Part shown: one piece after another, positions 57,491 through 60,179 of the stretch
Layout: every line of letters starts with the position of its first letter
Position numbering within the stretch: the stretch's first letter is position 1
Virus record (IMG/VR): IMGVR_UViG_3300005563_000007
Coordinates: 1 to 60,179 of that record
Direction: 5' to 3' (one strand)
Length of the DNA: 60,179 nucleotides
Source: a virus
Notes under the pieces: generated by a model
The model's database searches: none
Told to the model about the DNA's origin: nothing
The model's input: the letters and a program-made list of their open reading frames with translations, nothing else
Program-made: the position numbers and the translations under genes

Positions 57491-57870
57491 ACCGTCGCCC
57501 CATCTATCTCGCCCACCCGCTCAACGCGCCGACGCGCGAAGGCATCGAAGCGAACCGCAAGAGCGCCGCCAAGTGGGCCGCCTTCCTGGCCGTTCACTTC
57601 AACGTCGCGCCCGAGTGCTCGTGGATCGTGCTCACCGGCGAGCTGGAAGAGACCAACGAAAACCGCGCGCGTGGGCTCGAGTGTGACCTCGTTCTGGTCG
57701 AGCAGTGCCGCGAGCTGGTGATGGTTGGGCCGCGCATCTCCGACGGTATGCGGCTGGAGGCTACCCACATGGTTCAGGTGGTCGGCGGCCCAGTGTACGA
57801 CCTGACCGGGCTGCCGATGGATCCGCAAACCATCGCGTTGGCTTGGGAAGCGGGTAGGTGGTTTCCGTGA
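57487..57870 (+). CDS. Deoxyribosyltransferase/SLOG-like protein (DUF4406 type)
   Basis: 127 residues from TTG 57487. PIYLAHPLNAPTREGIEANR, LEETNENRARGLECDLVLVE and VMVGPRISDGMRLEATHM follow the Rossmann-like pattern of nucleoside 2-deoxyribosyltransferase/DUF4406 proteins common in phages. It may act on nucleotides or sense them; the reaction is not assured. Confidence 0.6.
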   Translation: MNRRPIYLAHPLNAPTREGIEANRKSAAKWAAFLAVHFNVAPECSWIVLTGELEETNENRARGLECDLVLVEQCRELVMVGPRISDGMRLEATHMVQVVGGPVYDLTGLPMDPQTIALAWEAGRWFP

Positions 57871-58322
57871 AGCTCTGCGCCGATCTCGCGCGTCGCAGCA
57901 TCGCCGGCGCAACTGATGGTCACCCCGAAGACGTCGACAAGCGCGTTGATTCGCAGGTCCGTCTTCTGGAAGTCTACGAGAGGCGCGCGCCAGTTGTCGG
58001 AACGCTGCAAGCGATATGGCACATCTGCGCCAACGCAGAGGAAAGCAAGCGCTTCACGTACTTCATCCAGGCCGGCGAAGGCGGCCCGATCAAGATCGGC
58101 ATCGCCACCAATGTGCGCGCGCGCCTAAGTGGACTGCAAACGGGGTCGCACGAAGCGCTTCGGTTGATCGGTGCGATCCCTGGTGGCGCCGACGCTGAGC
58201 GCTTTCTGCACCAGCTCTTCGCGGCCCATCACATCCGCGGCGAGTGGTTTAGGCCTGACGAGACGATGCTCGGTTTCATCACTGACCTGATCTCCAGCTA
58301 TCGACAGGCGTTCCCACAATGA
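57867..58322 (+). CDS. GIY-YIG (T5orf172-type) protein
   Basis: 151 residues from GTG 57867. The C-terminal half has YFIQAGEGGPIKIGIATNVR, RLSGLQTGSHEALRLIG, AERFLHQLFAAHHIRGEWF, matching the GIY-YIG fold of the T5orf172/Mug113 family, including the K-I-G motif, Arg and catalytic-type Glu. The N-terminal ~65 residues are unlike it. It should be a DNA nuclease or binding protein. Confidence 0.75.
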   Translation: MKLCADLARRSIAGATDGHPEDVDKRVDSQVRLLEVYERRAPVVGTLQAIWHICANAEESKRFTYFIQAGEGGPIKIGIATNVRARLSGLQTGSHEALRLIGAIPGGADAERFLHQLFAAHHIRGEWFRPDETMLGFITDLISSYRQAFPQ

Positions 58323-58912
58323 AACTCCTCACGAAAGCCGAAGCCGCAGCCCGTTGCCGCGTTTCCCTCGCGGCTTTCGACGCCCACGTGCGCCCGGCCT
58401 TGACGCCGAAAAAGATCGGGCGTCGCGTCCTCTTCCTCGAATCGGACGTGGCGCTTGCCCACGTGCACCGCGTAGCTCAGCCTCGCGTGTCGCGGCCGAG
58501 CCTGCGGCAGACACCTGGCGGCACGTGGAACGCACGCTACCGCATGAACGGCAAACAGCGCGAGGTGTCGCTGGGCACCAAGGACGAGTTCGAGGCGCGC
58601 GTCGCTGCGGCTCGCATGTTCGACCGCCTGTCAAACCTGACCAAGGTGGATGGCCCGGGCGTCTACCTGATCACCTGCGGCGGCTTGCTGATGAAGATCG
58701 GCCGCGCGTCGAAGTCCATCCGGCAACGGTTCGGCGCCCTACAGACGTCGAGCCCGCAAGAGCTGCTGCTGAGCGCCGTCCTTTCACCCAACCCGAACGA
58801 CGAGAAGTTCTTTCACGCAGGGCTCCAAGAATTCCACGCGCACGGTGAGTGGTTCGTTTGCTCAACCGAGTCGCTCGAACACCTGGCTCGCCTCGTCGAG
58901 GTTGGTCCTTGA
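58319..58912 (+). CDS. HTH - AP2-like - GIY-YIG fusion protein
   Basis: 197 residues from ATG 58319. Residues 1-50 are an excisionase-type HTH (LTKAEAAARCRVSLAAFDAH). Residues 60-100 (TWNARYRMNGKQREVSLGTK) resemble an AP2/arm-binding module. Residues 112-190 are a second GIY-YIG domain (GVYLITCGGLLMKIGRASKS; FFHAGLQEFHAHGEWFVCST). The order of three DNA-binding/nuclease modules next to the integrase is unusual. Confidence 0.7.
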   Translation: MKLLTKAEAAARCRVSLAAFDAHVRPALTPKKIGRRVLFLESDVALAHVHRVAQPRVSRPSLRQTPGGTWNARYRMNGKQREVSLGTKDEFEARVAAARMFDRLSNLTKVDGPGVYLITCGGLLMKIGRASKSIRQRFGALQTSSPQELLLSAVLSPNPNDEKFFHAGLQEFHAHGEWFVCSTESLEHLARLVEVGP

Positions 58913-59301
58913 GCCACCTCAAAGCCTCCGACATCGCCCGCGAGCTCGGCATCAGCCGGTCGGCGGCCTACGAGATCATGAAGGAAATGCCGCGCCTCGT
59001 TCGTCGCGGGATCGTTCGGGTTTCTCCGGAGGCTTTCAAGCGCTGGCGCGAGCGGAATACGGTCGGCCCATGGCAAAGCTCTATCGTCGCGGAAAAAGAG
59101 GCACGTTCTGGTTCCAGTTCCAAGGTGAGCGTCGTTCGACTGGCCACACGGACCGAACGGCGGCAGAGCTGTTCGTCCAAAACGTCCAACGTCGAGCAGC
59201 GGATCCGACCTATCGAGCCGCGGACGGGACGACGCTCGGCCAACAGCTCCTTGCCCTCGTCGAGCACAAGCGCGAGCACAAGCGCGCGGAGGGAACGCTG
59301 A
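58909..59301 (+). CDS. xis: Excisionase-like HTH protein
   Basis: 130 residues from TTG 58909, overlapping the previous stop. SHLKASDIARELGISRSAAY and VRRGIVRVSPEAFKRWRERN (about 1-52) form the helix-turn-helix of excisionase/MerR-like proteins. The remaining ~75 residues overlap the integrase start in another frame by 232 bases and are Ser/Arg-rich, so the true functional part may be short. Location next to int supports a directionality factor. Confidence 0.6.
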   Translation: MSHLKASDIARELGISRSAAYEIMKEMPRLVRRGIVRVSPEAFKRWRERNTVGPWQSSIVAEKEARSGSSSKVSVVRLATRTERRQSCSSKTSNVEQRIRPIEPRTGRRSANSSLPSSSTSASTSARRER

Positions 59302-60119
59302 GCATGTACGACGTGCACATCGCCCATCTGGCTCGCGTACTGGACCAGGACACGCCGCTGGCCAGCATCGACGCGGCGGAGCTCGACCGCTACGTCTCGG
59401 TGCGTCGGGCCGAGCAGGCGAAGGACACGACTATTCACAAGGAGCTGTCGACGCTCCGCGGCGCGTTGAAGCTGGCGCGACGTCACCGGAAATACCCATA
59501 CGCCCTGGACGAGGTCATGCCAGTGGTCGACGGGGTCTCGAAGCCGGGCACCGCGCACCTCAAGCACTTCGAGGTCGAGCAGCTCCTGGCGCTCGAGAAG
59601 CTGCCCTACGAGCGCAAGGTGGTCGTGGCGTTCATCGTCCTGACCGGTGCCGACTGGGCCTCGGTCGAGCGCGCCAAGCGCGGCGACGTCAACCTGCGGG
59701 CCGGCACGGTCCGGGTCCGCGGCTCCAAGACCTCCCACCGCGACCGCACGGTGCCGATCCTTAAGCCGCTGGCGCAGCTGGCCGCCGTCGTCGCCGACGC
59801 CATGCCATTCCGCCCCTGGGGCAACGTCCGCCGCGACCTCGAGGTGGCGTGCCGCCGCGCTGGCGTGACCAAGGTGACGCCACGCGACCTGCGCCGCACC
59901 CACGGCCACCTGCTGCGCGCTGGCGGCGTTAGCCCGGGCGACATCGCAAAGATGCTGGGTCACGCCGACGGCCGCCAGGCTGAGCGGACCTACGCTCAAA
60001 TCTCGCCGACCGAGCTGGGCAAAGTCCTGGCCCGCAGGCTCAATCGTACAAAGCAGGTACAAGTCGCGGGCTCCGCGACCGCTCCGAGCGCGAAACGCCG
60101 GAAGAAACGGGCCGCTTAG
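59070..60119 (+). CDS. int: Tyrosine-family integrase
   Basis: 349 residues from ATG 59070. An N-terminal arm-binding domain (1-60), a SAM-like core-binding domain (60-150) and a catalytic domain. Seen: Lys220 in the beta-hairpin RVRGSKTSHRD, Arg275 in RDLRRTHGH (with Arg272 where His is usual), His298 in MLGHAD and nucleophile Tyr308 in RTYAQI. The first catalytic Arg is not where expected: the box reads LTGADWASVERA, with Asp195 at that place. It ends 14 bases from the attR core. Confidence 0.9.
   Translation: MAKLYRRGKRGTFWFQFQGERRSTGHTDRTAAELFVQNVQRRAADPTYRAADGTTLGQQLLALVEHKREHKRAEGTLSMYDVHIAHLARVLDQDTPLASIDAAELDRYVSVRRAEQAKDTTIHKELSTLRGALKLARRHRKYPYALDEVMPVVDGVSKPGTAHLKHFEVEQLLALEKLPYERKVVVAFIVLTGADWASVERAKRGDVNLRAGTVRVRGSKTSHRDRTVPILKPLAQLAAVVADAMPFRPWGNVRRDLEVACRRAGVTKVTPRDLRRTHGHLLRAGGVSPGDIAKMLGHADGRQAERTYAQISPTELGKVLARRLNRTKQVQVAGSATAPSAKRRKKRAA
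60046..60063 (+). repeat. Putative integrase arm-type site (right arm)
   Basis: GTACAA at 60046 and GTACAAG at 60057, 11 bases apart, inside the last codons of int. The 18-base unit matches 131-148 at 15 of 18 positions in the same orientation, 70 bases from the right core. Confidence 0.6.
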
Positions 60120-60133
60120 CGATGCTGAAAGGC

Positions 60134-60179
60134 GGATTGAAAATCCTCGTGTCGGCGGTTCAATTCCGTCCCGGGACAC
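60134..60179 (+). repeat. attR: attR core: direct repeat, identical to 1-46
   Basis: Second exact copy of the 46-base tRNA-Phe 3' segment. The bases before it belong to the phage (downstream of int) and do not continue the tRNA 5' half, so this copy is the duplicate made by integration. Confidence 0.95.

Larger units (their letters stand above)
1..60179. mobile_element. Complete prophage of a contractile-tailed temperate phage
   Basis: Exact 46-base direct repeats close both ends. Between them lie an integrase, an immunity region, recombination and replication genes, a full head and contractile tail gene set and a lysis cassette. Gene order is replication, packaging, head, tail, lysis, leftward recombination operon, repressor, rightward regulators, int. 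I see no obvious inactivating break in any core gene, so it may be inducible. Host affiliation to Myxococcota is an inference from the lipoprotein style and GC-rich codon use. Confidence 0.95.

Noticed and set aside
58845-59069. In-frame upstream extension of the integrase
   Set aside because: The stretch is the shadow of the excisionase-like gene; MAKLYRRGKRGTFWFQF from ATG 59070 is a typical integrase start.
59089-59100. Possible frameshift joining the excisionase-like gene to int
   Set aside because: The sequence GCG-GAA-AAA-GAG lacks a proper X-XXY-YYZ heptamer and no downstream stem was found.
1-60179. CRISPR array or insertion sequence inside the element
   Set aside because: No regularly spaced direct repeats of CRISPR type and no transposase gene were seen; the only long direct repeats are the att cores.

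Overview
The window is one complete integrated temperate phage, bounded by its own attachment sites. A 46-base sequence at positions 1-46 is repeated exactly at 60134-60179. It is the 3' half of a tRNA-Phe gene (GAA anticodon loop, T arm, acceptor strand), and the left copy runs on into CCA. A tyrosine recombinase gene ends 14 bases before the right copy. The DNA is GC-rich throughout. Two minus-strand lipoproteins inside the tail genes, one with a long Gly/Ala/Ser-rich stretch and a CGACGN cysteine motif, look like those of Polyangium/Sorangium-type Myxococcota, so I infer a myxobacterial host. The sheath, tube and baseplate genes make it a contractile-tailed phage (myovirus morphology).

Layout. 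(1) 165-10719, plus strand: tightly overlapping small genes (mostly ATGA/GTGA stop-start overlaps) with an orphan beta-class DNA methyltransferase, a replication initiator-like protein, a DnaB-type helicase and a RuvC-like resolvase. (2) 10726-10755: three tandem 10-base repeats before the terminase. (3) 10879-23114: packaging and head genes (terminase, portal, ClpP-type protease/scaffold, capsid), then tail completion, sheath, tube and a tail chaperone with a -1 frameshift signal. (4) 23334-36228: tape measure, baseplate (hub/spike, gp25-like, J, I), fibres and an SGNH hydrolase, interrupted at 27858-28780 by the antisense lipoprotein pair. (5) 36339-40450: envelope/accessory genes and the lysis cassette (GH25 lysozyme, XhlA-like holin candidate, spanin candidate), closed by a strong terminator at 40482-40521. 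(6) 40877-42129: a separate plus-strand accessory block with its own palindromic promoter. (7) 42146-53869, minus strand: the leftward early operon, with a YqaJ exonuclease, RecT, a protein with an SSB-like tail tip, a C5 cytosine methyltransferase, a MazG-like pyrophosphohydrolase and many small Cys-rich proteins. (8) 53870-54677: immunity region, with repressor, divergent promoters and shared ACGTAY operators. (9) 54678-60119, plus strand: Cro/CII-like regulators, a degenerate tRNA-like segment, a secreted transglycosylase-like protein, two GIY-YIG (T5orf172-type) proteins, an excisionase-like protein and the integrase.

How it works together. The repressor probably silences PL (leftward recombination genes) and PR (rightward regulators through the integrase). 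In the excised circle, PR transcription would run through int and across attP straight into the replication block at 165. In the prophage that operon is cut at the att site. Paired 18-base repeats at 131-148 and 60046-60063 flank the cores and look like integrase arm sites. Late genes 10879-40450 appear to form one long rightward unit.

All start choices, promoters and RNA structures were read by eye; no database search was run.
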